Notes: a model not told the origin generated them from the letters alone. A stretch of 64,000 nt of DNA from Membranipora membranacea (GCA_914767715.1 OU612068.1:32796001-32860000), one strand, 5' to 3'; shown: positions 21,060 to 34,632, numbered from the stretch's first letter. Made by a program: numbers and translations.

Positions 21060-23129
21060 TGAATGCCTGTCCAGGTCTTAGCCTTATTTTACTTTCTAGC
21101 ACCATTATAAGTCGCTGTGAATACACAAATGGCTGCCTCTACAGCACCACGTTGTTAACCGATTCTCTTGTATATTACCATTATGCTGTTTTTGTGTTAG
21201 AAGCTAGACAAAAAGTGGACCGTGGATTTTATATTATAGTATGATTCATACAAGACACCAATGGAGAACATTGGATTACAAGACTCACTATTGTCACGTT
21301 TTGACTTGCTGTTCATTCTTCTGGATAAGAACTATCAAGAACAAGACACAATGATAGCCGATCATGTGCTCAGGATGCATAGATACAGAAAACCATGAGA
21401 ACAAGAGGGCACAGGTATGTAGTGAGGTGGAATTCAAAATATATATCTCTATAAAGATTATTTCCGCATGTGGGTTTGGCTTAAAATTGTGTTGGATCTG
21501 AAATAATGGTACCTGTCAATGCAAGGCAGGTATTTTAACTGATGTAAATAATCAGACTAAATAACAAGGTGTGGAATATATTCGATATTTAAATGGACAC
21601 CAAGTATGTTGTTAACGTATCACTTAGTATTGACTGTTCTCACCCCCTTCTGAAGCGATATTAGGGGTGTAAACATCTACTCCTAAACTCTGCTGTGCAA
21701 GCATTGAATTGTTGTTTTGAGAAGAATCACTATGAAAATGACCCAGAATGAAAATGACCTGAGACGAAAATAACCTGGAATGAAAATGACCGACATAATG
21801 AAAATGGCCCGAGGTCAGGGTCATCTCAAGCTGTCCGACTCATTCCGATATTGGTAGGTTACAAAAAGTCTATAATCGGAAATAAAAATGACCAAACCAA
21901 TCAGACACCTACATGAAAATGACCCAACCAATCAGACACCTACATGAAAATGACCCAACCAATCCTTGAAGGTGTTACTGCACTGTATTTGAATATTGTC
22001 ATAGTTAAAGGTAAAGTGGCAGGCTGTCTGGGGTGGTGTGACATACCCCCTACAAAAGAGTTTTCAAACATAGACTAGTTACACACATGTATTAATTTCA
22101 CTTTGGTAACATTGCTATTATGTTGACTCTTGATCGATGAACTTCTTCATTGATTTTATGGTGGACATGCAGTATTGTTTGTTATGATGAAGTATCATAG
22201 TAAGGGTACACCACACATTTTCCTGTCCATAACATAGCAGCAGTGTATATTTTGGATATCTTAAGAAGTCAAAACAAAACCCTCAATTCCTTTTTATGAT
22301 TATTCATAATTCCCTAAACACATCAACTTCGACATTAGCATTGACTAGCATATATATTTTCTCTAAGCGGTTTATTGCAGGTGCAATTACTTGGGCAAGG
22401 CTATCCGATTGCCGTCATATCTTTGACAGTCATGTGGGTTGTCACATGCCCCAATTTTCTAGCGATGATTGCAACAAAAACCGATAAGTAGGTAAGGAAA
22501 TTTGGTTATTTACACCGACATGACCCATTTCGTATTATTGAAGGTTTTGCACGTTATCACACTTTGTCCAGAGTTTGTTACATTTTGCACATGGTGTCAT
22601 GTTTTGTGCATTTGTCACTTGATGTGCCTCAACAAGCAAATGATTACACCAACTTCTGCAAACATTGGCAACCACAAATTTCATTTGCACTTTACATGAT
22701 GTCATAGCTGGTTTCGAGCATTGTTCTCACCTTTCTATGATCATACCCCAACTTCAACATCTAGACACAAAAGTAACTGGTTGGATTACAAGTTTTCTAA
22801 GCAAACATAAACAACAAACATTAGTGACAGATAAGCTGTCTAAAGCCGTAGCTACACGAGACGATTTTTACATCGATTTGGGGTCACGAGTGGTTAATCG
22901 GTGGATCTGCACGAGTGATTACTCGTGTTAAGTGGACATCGAACTTGTTGGTCTTTTGCCCAAGTGATCTGGATGATCATCTATGCTGATTGGTTGTTGA
23001 TTGCTTGCTTCAGTAATTACGCGGTTAAACACGCCATCTATCCTAAGTACCAAACCACTGGCCTGTATGCCATTTAAAAGTTTTATGTTATCCCTGCTCA
23101 TGTACAGTCTCCCCATATTGTAGACTAGC

Positions 23130-23689
<560 letters not shown>

Positions 23690-23699
23690 CACTCTGATG

Positions 23700-24360
23700 A
23701 CTAATCAACCTCAGACCCTCTCTCTCAGATATAGTCATGATAAATGTCACTTAACAAATGAATTTGGGATAGATTGCCAATCCTGACGCTACTGCACAAC
23801 TTATGAGGACTACAGATGCGCTTCGAACAAATCTAGTATTTTGCGCTATGGAATTTATTATTAAATAATGATTTCGTTTTCTGTGCTTCTTAGTTTTTTC
23901 AATTTTGATAAATAATTTTTAACACCGATGAATTCGAGGACTGCATCCGCACTCCAGGATGCAGAGTGGCTCTCCAGGTTTGGGGTTCGTCCGCGGGAAC
24001 CTCCTGATTTCTGGGTCCAGCAACTTGTCAGGCATGTATGTGTGGATACAGCATATGGGTTATATTCAGGCTGATTGGTAATACCATGGATTAAAAACCT
24101 CACTTTTATAGCAAATCATTGAAAATTTCATACTTTAAACTAAATCAATTTAATTTACTATAATAGTAAACAGTGAATTTACAGGATAAACATAATTTAC
24201 AAGAATCTACAAACAGGACACATTATTTTGGAGTTATCTTTTCATACAACGAGAAAAGATAACCCCCAAGGCAAGTGTTCGTCATAATTTAAAGTCCTCA
24301 TGTATGTTTACCCGTAGACCTTGCACGGTATAATATATGTCAAGGTCAACTTAAGATTAT
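23700..24360. other. Interior of the 21.7-24.4 kb element, no gene seen
   Basis: AT-rich; no coding feature supported. Confidence 0.5.
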
Positions 24361-25762
24361 TTTCATGCTCAGGTCATTTTCATTCTGGGTCATTTTCAAT
24401 GTTTTCCTTTGAGAATAAAAAAACATGTGAAAGTTAATTTTGTCATGTTTTTATTTTACTCAGCTATTTTGATGGGCAGTAGTGGTACATTACTCAGTAC
24501 AAAAGACCTTGACTGGATGGAGGACCAGCTTGCCGATGTCCCTGTGTATGAGGAATACAATGCTCTTCTTCATGGAGCCAGTCGAAAGAAAACGTGAGCA
24601 ATTCAATGATTAACTCTGTCAACTGTATATTAGTTATGATCGTGTTCTCATTTCCGAGAGTTTCTCATATATCTAAGTGTGATGCTAGCTGCATTTGTCA
24701 CTTTACCTGACGTCAATAGATCCAGGTAAAGTTATATTAGTATATAGTTATTAGTTATATTGAACTTGGTGCGCTACGGCTGATTTATTTGAAAGTTTTT
24801 GAACTCGCTGCACAATCATGTCAAAATCTTCCCTCGGTAAACATAGGTGTACTGTACTTACTTGTCATGTCCATTGTCCATGGTTATGTCAGTCATATAT
24901 TGTTATATTGTTGTTGTAGGTTGGCAGAGTTTAAAGTACTCATGTACAAGTTATTCCACCAGGAGCACAGTAAGTCCGTTATAATGGACAGCTGTGGGAC
25001 CTACCTCACATCTAACAATAAAGCGGAGGTGTTTACGGAGTCCGAGATTCAAGCTTCCATAGACACTATGTCAGATGACAATATGATCATGCTTTCAAAT
25101 GATATCATATTCCTTATATAGATACATATTTTTGTACATGTATAGCAGACTTTTTATTCAATGTTATCATATTTGTATTAAAGCCGCATTACTCACTCTT
25201 TCTGCAGCAACATCACAATGAAAACAATTACTCAGCTGTGCAATTTATCTATATGTATACATGCTATCCTACACATAACCTTTGAAGCAATGAGTGAATC
25301 AATGCTCTGTGATTTTGCTTAGAGCTGTTGAAACAACGTGTTCAAAATATTGTTAATTTTCTATTCTAAAAAATCTCAATGTAAATAGCCTGTTCTGTCA
25401 CTTTCAGCAAAAACTTTCAAAATTGGGGTTTCAGTGGCTCCAAACTTCTTCTTAAAAAGAGCTGTTTGCAATGCAGGAACTTCAATATGGCGCTAATTAT
25501 GACTAAATGATCACGAATTTCAATAACAACAAACTTGAATGAAACCAGTCATGCACATATTACCTGGTACAAACTGGTGAAGTGTCGCCTGGAAAAGTTG
25601 TCAGGTGTGGGGTGACAATCCTCGGCAGACCTAGCTCTCTAGGGACCAGTTGAATAAACAAATTGCAGCAACCCGCGGAAGTGAGTACCTGTCTGGACGA
25701 AGGAGCAAACACTAAGCTATGGTGTAAATTGCTCTAATATCGGGTGAGAAGTGTATGTCTGG

Positions 25763-25769
25763 TATATAA
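25763..25769 (+). promoter_or_regulatory. TATA box of small gene B1
   Basis: TATATAA in the same TCTGGTATATAAGAG context as A1, 74 bp before the ATG. Confidence 0.75.
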
Positions 25770-25836
25770 GAGTGAACGTTGTGTTGAGAAAATCAGTATC
25801 TGCTGTTGAATGAACCCTTGATATAATTTAATGACA

Positions 25837-26188
25837 ATGATCAACTGTAGTCTCTTTGAATCGTTGAAGAAATTCTGCAAACCATCGATAAAAACAGTCA
25901 AGGTGCCAAGCTTTCAAGAAATGGTGAGCAGCTCACTTGCATATAAAGCATAATTTCACATTTATTGGTCATGACATACATGACCACGGCATAAAGAAGC
26001 CTTTATTATATTATTATATTAATATTTATTACGTTTTATTTCAGGTTTTCGATGAAATCCAGAGCATGCAGGGAGAATGCACCAGACAACTTAATAAAAT
26101 AAACTTTCACAAGAAGAAAACAGTCGATATTGAAAGATACGCTGCCAGAAAAGAGAGATACAATAGAATTTCTAAGAAGTATCTATAG
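25837..26188 (+). CDS. Small basic protein family 1, copy B1 (intact, two exons)
   Basis: Exon 1, 25837-25923 (MINCSLFESLKKFCKPSIKT...FQEM); a phase-0 intron with donor GTGAGC; exon 2, 26045-26188 (VFDEIQSMQGECTRQLNK...KKKTVDIERYAARKERYNRISKKYL). 76 residues, strongly basic. An in-frame ATG six bases upstream (25831) could add two residues; 25837 matches the start in the other copies. The 3' UTR runs to an AATAAA at about 26522. No known domain recognised. Confidence 0.72.
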
Positions 26189-26704
26189 ATATTTGATTAT
26201 CAGCGTCGATATTGTAGATGATTGTATCTGTGTGTAATCTTATACTATATAGCTAAGATAAACATGGCGCTCATAATTTATACTGTTGTGAAAGCTCCCT
26301 CTCTCAAGAATGCCATTCTAATTTATATCAATATATTATGCAAATGTTATTACAGTTTTCCTAAAGTAATTTATCAAAAATATATATTTTACCGAGTTTT
26401 GAACACACCAAAGTCTTATGGCCTTCTCTGTATTTGTAGTTATCTGTTGGATCTTTTTGTGCGCTGTGAATTCCTTTGGTACGTTATGGAAAATATCCGT
26501 TTAGGATGGTATTGTCTGCTAAATAAAAGAGTTTAGGCCCTATATATATATAATAAAAAGTAAAGAAGGCTATGAATTGATAGTTATAGTTGAATCATAG
26601 TGGTCGTCTGTAACTCGGGAATATTGTGTTCTCTACTAGCAGACTGATATTCTCTACATTGCTAGAAAATAGACAAAGTTGACTAATATGTACTGATTAC
26701 CAAC

Positions 26705-26835
26705 TCAGATGATGTCCTGATTCCATTTAAAGGCCATTCTACTGGAAAATGAGCAAAAAAATATTAAAAGAGCAATTCTTTTTCAACGTTCAATGTTCCA
26801 AGGTTTCACGCCTCTGGTGTAAAGTTTATTGAACA
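26705..26835 (+). pseudogene. Small basic protein family 2, remnant in unit B
   Basis: Follows a CTCAG acceptor-like site and reads MMS, stop, FHLKAILLENEQ, then shifts frame before the RLW-type ending. It is homologous to 11966-12139 but clearly non-coding now. Confidence 0.55.
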
Positions 26836-27623
26836 AACATAAATATATAATATGATTGTGTTGTCTTCATGTGATGGTTTCTTCTGTGGTAACAGCATAC
26901 TAAATTGTCAAATTGATCGTGCTCATCTGACCTTGCATTGATCGGAACCCTGCGATTCTCTCATTAAATAACAGCTCAACATAATAAATACCATTGTAGG
27001 TACAGAAAATTAAATTTAATGCTAAATTTTGTAGCAAATCAGCATATTGTGTGGCCCTACACATCAATTACAACATAGAGTTCCTGTGGGCTATATTATT
27101 GCGATATCTTTCTTACACACAAGCTGGAAAATCCTGTCGAGAAATGTTTTCGAAATATTTCAACATTCTGATCTTGATGGCTACAAACCTCTTCAATCAA
27201 AAAAGCTGGGAACATCATGTTGCTGTCAAACTGAAAGACATCATTCTTACATGTACACGAGAAAACATTCTACAAAATACTGATCGAATGTGACTAGTCA
27301 AAGTGTGTATAAATCTCTGTGGTGTTCAACGTTACTGCCTATAACCTGGTGCAGTTTTAACTGTGTAGTATCTAGCTAGGGGATGGAGTGCTCCCCTCCC
27401 AACATAATCACTGTGCTAACAACTTTTCTCAGCGATAGCTATGAAGGGAATGCAACTCCTTTAAGATGAAATCCCATGGATAAACCTGATTATACTCTAA
27501 TGTCTCGACCTCAGGATAACATCGGAAGAGAAAACCGGCTTGGAGGTGCTAACAAAATGTGAGATTTACAAGCTCCAATATCGCACAAATGACAGTAATA
27601 TCAGGTGTGAGCTGGATCTCTGG

Positions 27624-27630
27624 TATATAA
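27624..27630 (+). promoter_or_regulatory. TATA box of chimeric gene B2
   Basis: TATATAA in TCTGGTATATAAGACC, 104 bp before the ATG at 27734, with the conserved GAGAAAACCGGC block about 97 bp further upstream. Confidence 0.75.
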
Positions 27631-27733
27631 GACCTGATGTTGTGGACAGTAGATCAATCAGTATCCATCTGTTGAAGAGAACTCTCTTTCTTACAGCTTG
27701 CCTAAACATTGTTTCAAAGCTATACTCAAGAAG

Positions 27734-30225
27734 ATGATCAAATGCAATCTTTTCAAAGCATTGAAGAAAGTCTGCAAGCCATTGGAAAAGAGCAAAGTCA
27801 AAGAGCCGACCTTTCAAGAAATGGTAAGTAATTGACTGAAATTATATTATCATATATTATCATTGTTTTGTTATTTTGACAATTTTCAAAAATTAAATCG
27901 ACAGCACAGGCATACTTTCATATTAATTTATTTATTCTTTTAATTTCAGGTTGTGGATAAAATTCAGAACATAGAATCTGGTGGTCGGCTGTCCATTTTT
28001 TCCATGGATCATCAACTGAAAATGCTCAGATCTGCCAAAATTTGGTAGGTCACTGAAAATGTCTGTTGTTTTCAATCAGTGCTTGTGTAACATATTATTA
28101 TTGCCGACTTCAGCTAATGAAATATATTTTTTTTATGCAAGGTGAATACCTATGAACAGCGGATAAAGTCAGCTATCGTTTGCTGACTTTAAGCTTGTTT
28201 GTTTGTATGTTTGTTCGTTTGCTGTCTCTTTTACTCGGTTTTGAATTTATTGTTAACTCTCAGCATTCACTTACTTGCTGAACTCACCAGCAGCCACTTT
28301 GCTTAGGATTTCAAGGCAATTAGTGAAACTTGACCTGAATTTCAGGGGGATCGATGGAACTTTCAAAGTAGTGATGAAACCGTACTACCAGTTACTCACA
28401 GTAAACTGCTTTGACAAAACTAGCAGACAACTTCCCGGAGTATATGTTCTCATGACTGGGAAGTCAGAAAAAGACTACATGCAGGTACTTTTCCAAAAAG
28501 TCCACAAAACATTCCACTTTCAAGAAGGATAAGTTGAAATGTGCTCTATAGAAGTTGAATTTATTGCGCTGTTGGGAATGATGGAGAAAGTTCAAAACCT
28601 GCTATTGTAAATCATAAATAATAACAATGATGAATTTTCTATTGATGATCTGTAAGTAAAAGCTTGATTGTAATGTCAGGTTTGATGGAAGCTTTAAGTT
28701 ATGTACTCTTTCAGGTTTTTGAGTGTTTGAAGGCTCTCATCGGAGGAGCATCGCTAGAGAAAGTGGTGATCGATTTTGAATTAGGTAAGACTGCAAACCA
28801 GCATTAACTCGGTATTGAATAAGGGTTTCGCTTCTCCGATTCTTCAGTGTATCATTTCATCACCTCTATATCAAGATATATAATAAATCATTAAATTACA
28901 TAAAAAGTAATGATTCAATATGTTTCTTTAGAAATGTTATCTGAAATCCTTCTCTTGCTCTACCATATTAGTCAATTCAACCTCTCTCTACATCACATAT
29001 CATAAACATTCTATTTCAGCCCTCTGGAATGCTATAAGATCAGCCTTTCCAGGAATCCGGATTATTGGATGCAATTTTCATTTCCGTCAGTGTTTGTAGA
29101 AGTGGGTGCAAGCAGAAGGTATTGAGTGCCCCAAATGCTTTTCTCTCACCACTCAGCAGATGCAAACTTAATCCCTTGTATTCCATATATCCAACATCAT
29201 ATGGCAAAATGAAACATAAAATCATGTGGGTAAGGAGTCAGTGATGCTAATTCTACACCAGTATAATAGTTGATTGATCAGTCATTCTCATTGCTCGGGC
29301 TGTGTTTCTTTGCAAACTTGACGATTGTATCCCGGAGTAGAATGCAAATTCCGCAATTCTGTAAATTTATTATTGATTTAATTTTGTATTTTTAGGACTC
29401 TCAGGTCGATACAGGCACCACCACGCAATCAGAACAGTGGTGGCACAGCTATGGGGATTATCATTCCTGCCTCCACAACTAATAGATGAGGCATATATAT
29501 TCGTGCGTAGAAGTGCTGGGAGCGAGTATGTGGAATTGATGGCATACTTTGAACGTAACTGGTTAACTGGGTCGTTTGGCAGAGAATCATGGTCTGTTTA
29601 TCGTGAAGATATAAGAACCAACAACTCGTTAGAAGGTACGGTGACCTCATTGATGTTAACGTTACTATTGACATTTATTTGATGTTGAATGCTATATAGA
29701 ATTTCATAATATATGATTTGCAGATTTTTCATTAATGGAATATTTGAAGATCTAATTTGTCCATCCATGTCTTGTCATCCACCAACTTCTTGGCTGGTTG
29801 ACTAGGCCTTATTAGCCCCTCTGAGGTAGACATTGCCAAAACCTCCCAAATAATTTGAATGATGTACCAGGCAGGCTCACTATAGTGCAACAGTTGGTGA
29901 TAATATTAATATCCAGTCTGAAATACTGTATGGTAATGATTGTATTTTATCAGGGTATCATAACATGCTGGGGAGGGCCCTACCAAAAGGCAAAACCCGC
30001 TCATTCGAGCTCATAGAGAAACTTCTCTATGACAGTAATGTAGTTGCCTTGGAGCTGAAGGAACTTGATGCAGGATTCACCATGGTCCAAAAGAAGGATT
30101 GCGACAATTTGGATGATGAACAAGACTATATGCCTATCCTTGATATGACATATCATATGCTTTCTCCTATTGAAGATGAACACGGGGAGGAGGACACACA
30201 GTTCCATCCAATACTTATGGAATGA
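27734..30225 (+). pseudogene. Chimeric gene B2: small basic protein exon 1 and start of exon 2 fused in frame to a MULE transposase, one amber stop
   Basis: Exons: 27734-27823, 27950-28044, 28346-28484, 28715-28784, 29020-29118, 29396-29635, 29954-30225. They sum to 1005 nt (335 codons) with every splice phase matching. The first 30 codons (MIKCNLFKALKKVCKPLEKS...FQEM) and VVDKIQNIE are small-gene family 1. From about GGRLSIFSMDHQLKML onward the protein is a Mutator-like transposase core: DGTFK with the first catalytic Asp, VVIDFE with the second, a C-x-FHFRQ pair, and NNSLEGYHN with a conserved Glu. A TAG at 29097-29099 (codon 158) replaces the Trp usual after FHFRQ-x-L. The family promoter is intact. 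It is either a recent pseudogene or a polymorphic or read-through chimera. FLYWCH/MULE genes of this kind are common in invertebrates; no FLYWCH finger is present here. Confidence 0.8.
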
Positions 30226-31340
30226 ATCAGTGTGTCGGCTGTAATTTAATCTAGTCTTTTACCAGCTTTGATTTCCGTGCAATAAAAAGTATGCTGCTTT
30301 CAAAGTTTTCAAAACAAGGATATACCTTGTTTTACAGCTATGTACCACTTTTCAAGACTCTACGTATAATACAGCAAATCATTTTTTGTAGAAACATATT
30401 TACCTAAACAATAAGGTTTTGAAGCTCCTTCGAATAAAAGCTTTTTCAGAGATCCTCTTTAATATATAATCGTGAACCATGACAAAAGAAACTTGTCAGA
30501 TAATTTTTTCACAAGAATACCAACTTTCTTTTTTCAGGTTGATATGTCTGAACCAAATTGAAGAGGTGTAGCAGTAGCACTAGTTTTTATATTATTTTAC
30601 CTAACAAAACACACTATAGATTTTTTTATTTTTAGTTATACAGCCCCATAGACTACCTAGACAGGACAATGCTTATGCTTCACTGATCATAATATGTCCC
30701 ACTTAAATAGCACGACATGACGTAATTAGTTTGTGCTGTGAGCCATAGTTTACTATATACCATTCAATGAAATAATGTGAAAAATCAAGGGACTCTGGGC
30801 ATGATATCAGCCCCTGTCCAGCCCCTTATTATTCAAACACAAAAAACATTGGTGAGGGTATGTAAGAGACCTTTCCGCACGAGATGGTATTAATAATTTG
30901 TCTCTAGAACCAGAACTTTTTATGATAAGATACAATATTGGCCAATAAACACTGATATAAGTACAGCCATTTACCCTCAGCACTTCCATCACTATTATAA
31001 AAATGTAAAGAATACCTAAAACACAAGATCACAATTATTTTGTTGGATGAGCCAGATCTTATCGCCACCATCATCGGTTTTTTCTTCAAAATTGTTCCTA
31101 GTAGTGACTGCACACAACCAGTCAGTTCAAATTGGATTGCCAATTTTATTGTCGCATAAGCATTGTCCTGTAGGTAGCATATTAAGGTAATGTACAGCCC
31201 AAGGAAAAAGGCTTCACCCGGAGGTTAATTTTTTTACACAGTTTAAAGCAAAACAAAAAGTTTTGTTCTGAATTAATGTATGCATTTTATTTGAATATCT
31301 TTGCTAGATTTGCCAGTAGTAGTTAACATGACTGTTTACC
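30226..31340. other. Downstream of MULE gene, no gene seen
   Basis: AT-rich. An AATAAA in GCAATAAAAAG at about 30281 could end the chimeric transcript. No other supported feature. Confidence 0.5.
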
Positions 31341-31344
31341 AAAT

Positions 31345-32520
31345 TACAGACTTTTAGCTGCAGTACTAGTACTAGTCCAGTTTCCATGTAACTTTAACAA
31401 AATTGAGATTTTCATAAGTTTTTATCAAAAGCTATTTATGAAATTCATTGGGCTTATTAGACTAATACTAAGATAATACATATGTGTAACAAGTTTCAGA
31501 CCTCTAGCTATTATAGTACTTCACCACGAGGTCCAGTTTTTCATGTATATTTAACCAATAAGCGGAGGTTATTAAGGCCTTTTCTGGATAACAAGAGCTT
31601 TTTCCTAAATTCATTTAGCTATAAAACTAATACTGAGTCAATACATATGTGTACCCAGTTTCAGACCTCTTGCTATACTACATCGCCATGAGGTCCAGTT
31701 TTTCAAATATATTCAACCCACAAGCAGACGTTTCTAAAGCTTTTTCTGAAAACCAAAAGCTTTTTCATTAATATTTTTTTGCTAAAGAGACATATACTGT
31801 TTTAATAAACATGTGTACCAAGATTCAGACCTCTAGTTATTGTACATCACCATGACGTCCAGTTTTTCATGTATACATAACTGACGAGCAGACGTTTTCA
31901 AAGCTTTTTCTGAAAACCATAAACTTTTTATGAAACTTTTTTGATAGAGGGACGCATACTGTGTTACTAAATATATGTACCAAGTTTCAGACCTCTAGCT
32001 ATAGTCCAGTTTTTTTCCCAAGTTTACCCTAAAAAATGAGGATATCAGAGCTATTTGTGAAAATTTAAGCTTTCTGGCTGATTTATTTTGCAATATCAAC
32101 TTATACCATGCAATTGACTATAATGTGGTAAGTTACAGACCTCTAGCTACAGTACATCACCATGAGGTTCAGTTGTGGTCCAGTTTTTTCCCAAGCTTAC
32201 CCCAAAAAATGAGGTTATCAGAGCTAATTGTGTAAAATAAAAGCTTTTTGGCAGATTTGTTTTGCTATATCAACTCATATTATGTCATTGACTATGTGTG
32301 GTGAGTTACAGACCTATAGCTAAAGTACATCACCATGAGGTCCAGTTGTGGTCCAGTCTTTTTTCATGTTTACCAAAAAAAATGGGGTTAGCAGAGCTAT
32401 TTATCAAAAATAAAAGCTTTTTTTGCAGATGTTTTTGCTTTTTCAACTATTACGATGCCATCGACTATGTGTGGTATGTTACAGACCTCTAGCTACAGTA
32501 CTTCACCATGAGGTCCAGTT
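31345..32520. repeat. Tandem array of ~150-175 bp units
   Basis: About eight imperfect units marked by CAGACCTCTAGCTA followed by ACATCACCATGAGGTCCAG. Marker starts fall near 31348, 31498, 31663, 31827, 31989, 32137, 32310 and 32483. Units diverge from left to right, later ones carrying GTTGTGGTCCAG. Not coding. It lies between the MULE gene and the surviving 3' UTR end of the small gene, so it may be part of the same inserted material. Confidence 0.85.
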
Positions 32521-32625
32521 GTGGTCCATTTGTCTCGTGGTCCATTTGTCTTGTGGTCCATTTTGCATGTGGTCCATTTGTCTTGCGGTCCATTTGTCTT
32601 GTGGTCCATTTGTCATAGAACCATT
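32511..32625. repeat. Short tandem repeat GTGGTCCATTTGTCTT (about six units)
   Basis: Units of 16-18 bp directly after the larger array, apparently expanded from the GTGGTCCA part of its last unit. Confidence 0.9.
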
Positions 32626-32659
32626 TTTCTTGCTCACTGCATTCTCCCTGCTCACTGTC

Positions 32660-32665
32660 AATAAA
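32660..32665 (+). terminator. Poly(A) signal block of unit B small gene 2
   Basis: AATAAA in the same CACTGTCAATAAAAGT context as the one at 16920. It shows that the material between about 27975 and 32625 interrupts the original small gene. Confidence 0.5.
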
Positions 32666-32974
32666 AGTAAAATAAAGCTCAGTATTGATCTTTATTGCTT
32701 TCCGCTGTCGAGTTTGGCTTTATTCCAACAAAAATAGCTGCAAAGGCAATTCATAAGGCATTCTTTAGCCAACAAATCACTAGTCCCTGTAGAGGCCATT
32801 ATAACTTTACATTATATGGGCTCTTTTTGTGTACAACGGTGAATAAGCCTTATTATGAGACTTAGAAGTATTCAGGTATGAAATTGGAACTTTGTGAAAT
32901 TGTCAGAAAAACATATCTGCTCTACAATAGATGACCTCGCCTGAATAATCTTCATGAAAGATGTGAATCAATTG

Positions 32975-33697
32975 ATACACTAGAAATGGTGCACTTTGGG
33001 GTGTACACTAACAACTAGTTAATGGCAGATGCTCAATTCATATAAATATACAACTCACCGAATTACACTATTCTACCTCTGAATCGACAACCATCAATGC
33101 AATTTAATCCTGATCGACTTGTCCTGTTATGGTGATATCGAACCTAGAGATAGACAAAAACATGGGTGAGAGACAATGTCATGATAGAAAACATATACAA
33201 ATATAAACAGAACAAGATATTAACTCGCAAGCACAATCACGCAATCATGTTGTTGTTGTTTGTTGTTGTTTGTTGTTGTTTGTTGTTGTTTGTTGTTGTT
33301 TGTTGCTGTTTTTGTTGTTATTTTCTGGTGGTTTTATAATACTATCTAATACTGAATATGTGGCTAGATATCTGGGTCCTGCTGCCACATATTTCAGCTC
33401 CAATTGATATTTTTGTTGTGCTCAGCTCTCTCGGTGGATCAAGAGTCCCCGAGCTAAACTCTTTACTTGCTATTAATACCTCACTCACTCTCCCTAATCA
33501 TCCATGTTCATTCATGTATGAACTAGGGCCTCTCATTCATACTGTTAAACTTATTTGTGATACTTTGTAGTTGTCTTCTCTTGTACACGAGAAGGCAACT
33601 AGCAAATGTAATACATAAAATTCCTCATACTCACAATCTCTACTAGGATTCACATTACGCGTAACCACATTCATCTAAACTCGTCCACAACAAAATT
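32975..33697. mobile_element. Insertion of unknown type in copy C intron
   Basis: Copy B (near 17995) runs directly through the position where copy C has ~720 extra bases; AATT borders both ends. It contains a TTG-rich microsatellite and a stem-loop at about 33568-33602 (CTTCTC...GAGAAG). No terminal repeats or protein motif recognised. Confidence 0.5.
33247..33325. repeat. (TTGTTGTTGTTTG)n minisatellite
   Basis: About five 13-bp units with a degenerate end. Confidence 0.92.
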
Positions 33698-34022
33698 AGC
33701 TCTAACTTCTGTTAGTTAGACCAGGTTGTCCTGAACCAAAGTCTGACTTGTTTAGTGTGGTTAATTATCCATTTTAGTTTTTATAATCCATCATAGGATT
33801 ACATATGATGGAAGTTCACATGATATCTCTACCTTTTGTTCTACAATATCACAATAACCACTGCTCTCTATTCAGTTGATTTCATGGTAGGCTCGATGCA
33901 TTAAACACGTCATTTTATTATGACCATCAAGTCATTTTGCTTGATTCAATCATGTCATTTTATCAGCTGTTACTAATGCTGCACATACACAGTAGGTACT
34001 ATATGGTTATTTTGTACTTGAC

Positions 34023-34591
34023 TAGTGATGGCAACGAGACGGGACAGTGACTCGTCCCGTCGAGACAGACAACTCTTAATACAGGTCGGGACTACTAGCA
34101 TTGTAAATGGTAGTAGCTGGTCAAAATATTGCCTTCACCCAGATTCGAACGAGTGACCTAGTGATCAGCAGTCCACGATCTCAACCACTACGCCACGGAT
34201 TTTATATGACATCTTAAGAATTCAGACTATCATAACATGGAAAGATAGTTATTAGTCATGCTTTTGCTGCGATTATTACAAGGCTTACACCACTACATGA
34301 AGCTTTCTTTAGACATCTATAATTCAATAAATACTTGACAGAATTTGATGAAACTTCGTCTCATCATAGTTCCTTATTGCTAGATGATAAGTCACAAATT
34401 GAATCAAATGTATTATAAGCTGATTGCACTTGTGATAGTGAATGAATATCCACCATTCTTTTGAATTGTGTATCTGAAGAATGTTTTATCGGCATCAATA
34501 TTTTTTATGTCTCGGTCTCGTCCTGGTCTCGTCCCGAATTTTCTTGCTGTCTCGGTCTCGTCCCGTCTCGCCAAGATCTTTGCCATCACTA
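34023..34591. mobile_element. hAT-type MITE in copy C intron
   Basis: Ends TAGTGATGGCAA...GAGACGGGAC and its complement (right end GTCCCGTCTCG...TTGCCATCACTA). Flanks TACTTGAC (34015-34022) and TACCTGAC (34592-34599) form an 8-bp target duplication with one mismatch. Copy B has a single TACCTGAC near 18330. TAGTGATGGCAA-type ends and 8-bp duplications are typical of hAT elements. 569 bp, no transposase. Confidence 0.9.
34125..34202 (-). other. tRNA-like sequence inside the hAT MITE (SINE-like or tRNA relic)
   Basis: On the minus strand, an A-box-like TGGCGTAGTGG and a B-box-like GTTCGAATC stand at tRNA spacing, with a GGACTGCTGATCACTAGGTC middle. Acceptor and T stems do not pair well, so it is not a functional tRNA; more likely a tRNA-derived repeat carried by the element. 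Confidence 0.5.
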
Positions 34592-34632
34592 TACCTGACA
34601 TATCGTTGATGCTGTATTTGTCCCTGTTGTAG

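Noticed and set aside
27976-32625. CATAGAA shared at both edges as a MULE target duplication
   Set aside because: The two flanks belong to different parts of the small gene (exon 2 and 3' UTR end), and MULEs usually duplicate 9 bp; likely chance.
33568-33602. Helitron 3' end (stem-loop near CTAG)
   Set aside because: No CTRR at the expected distance at an insertion border and no helicase or TC 5' end.
34125-34202. Functional tRNA gene on the minus strand
   Set aside because: Acceptor and T stems do not pair; it lies inside a MITE.
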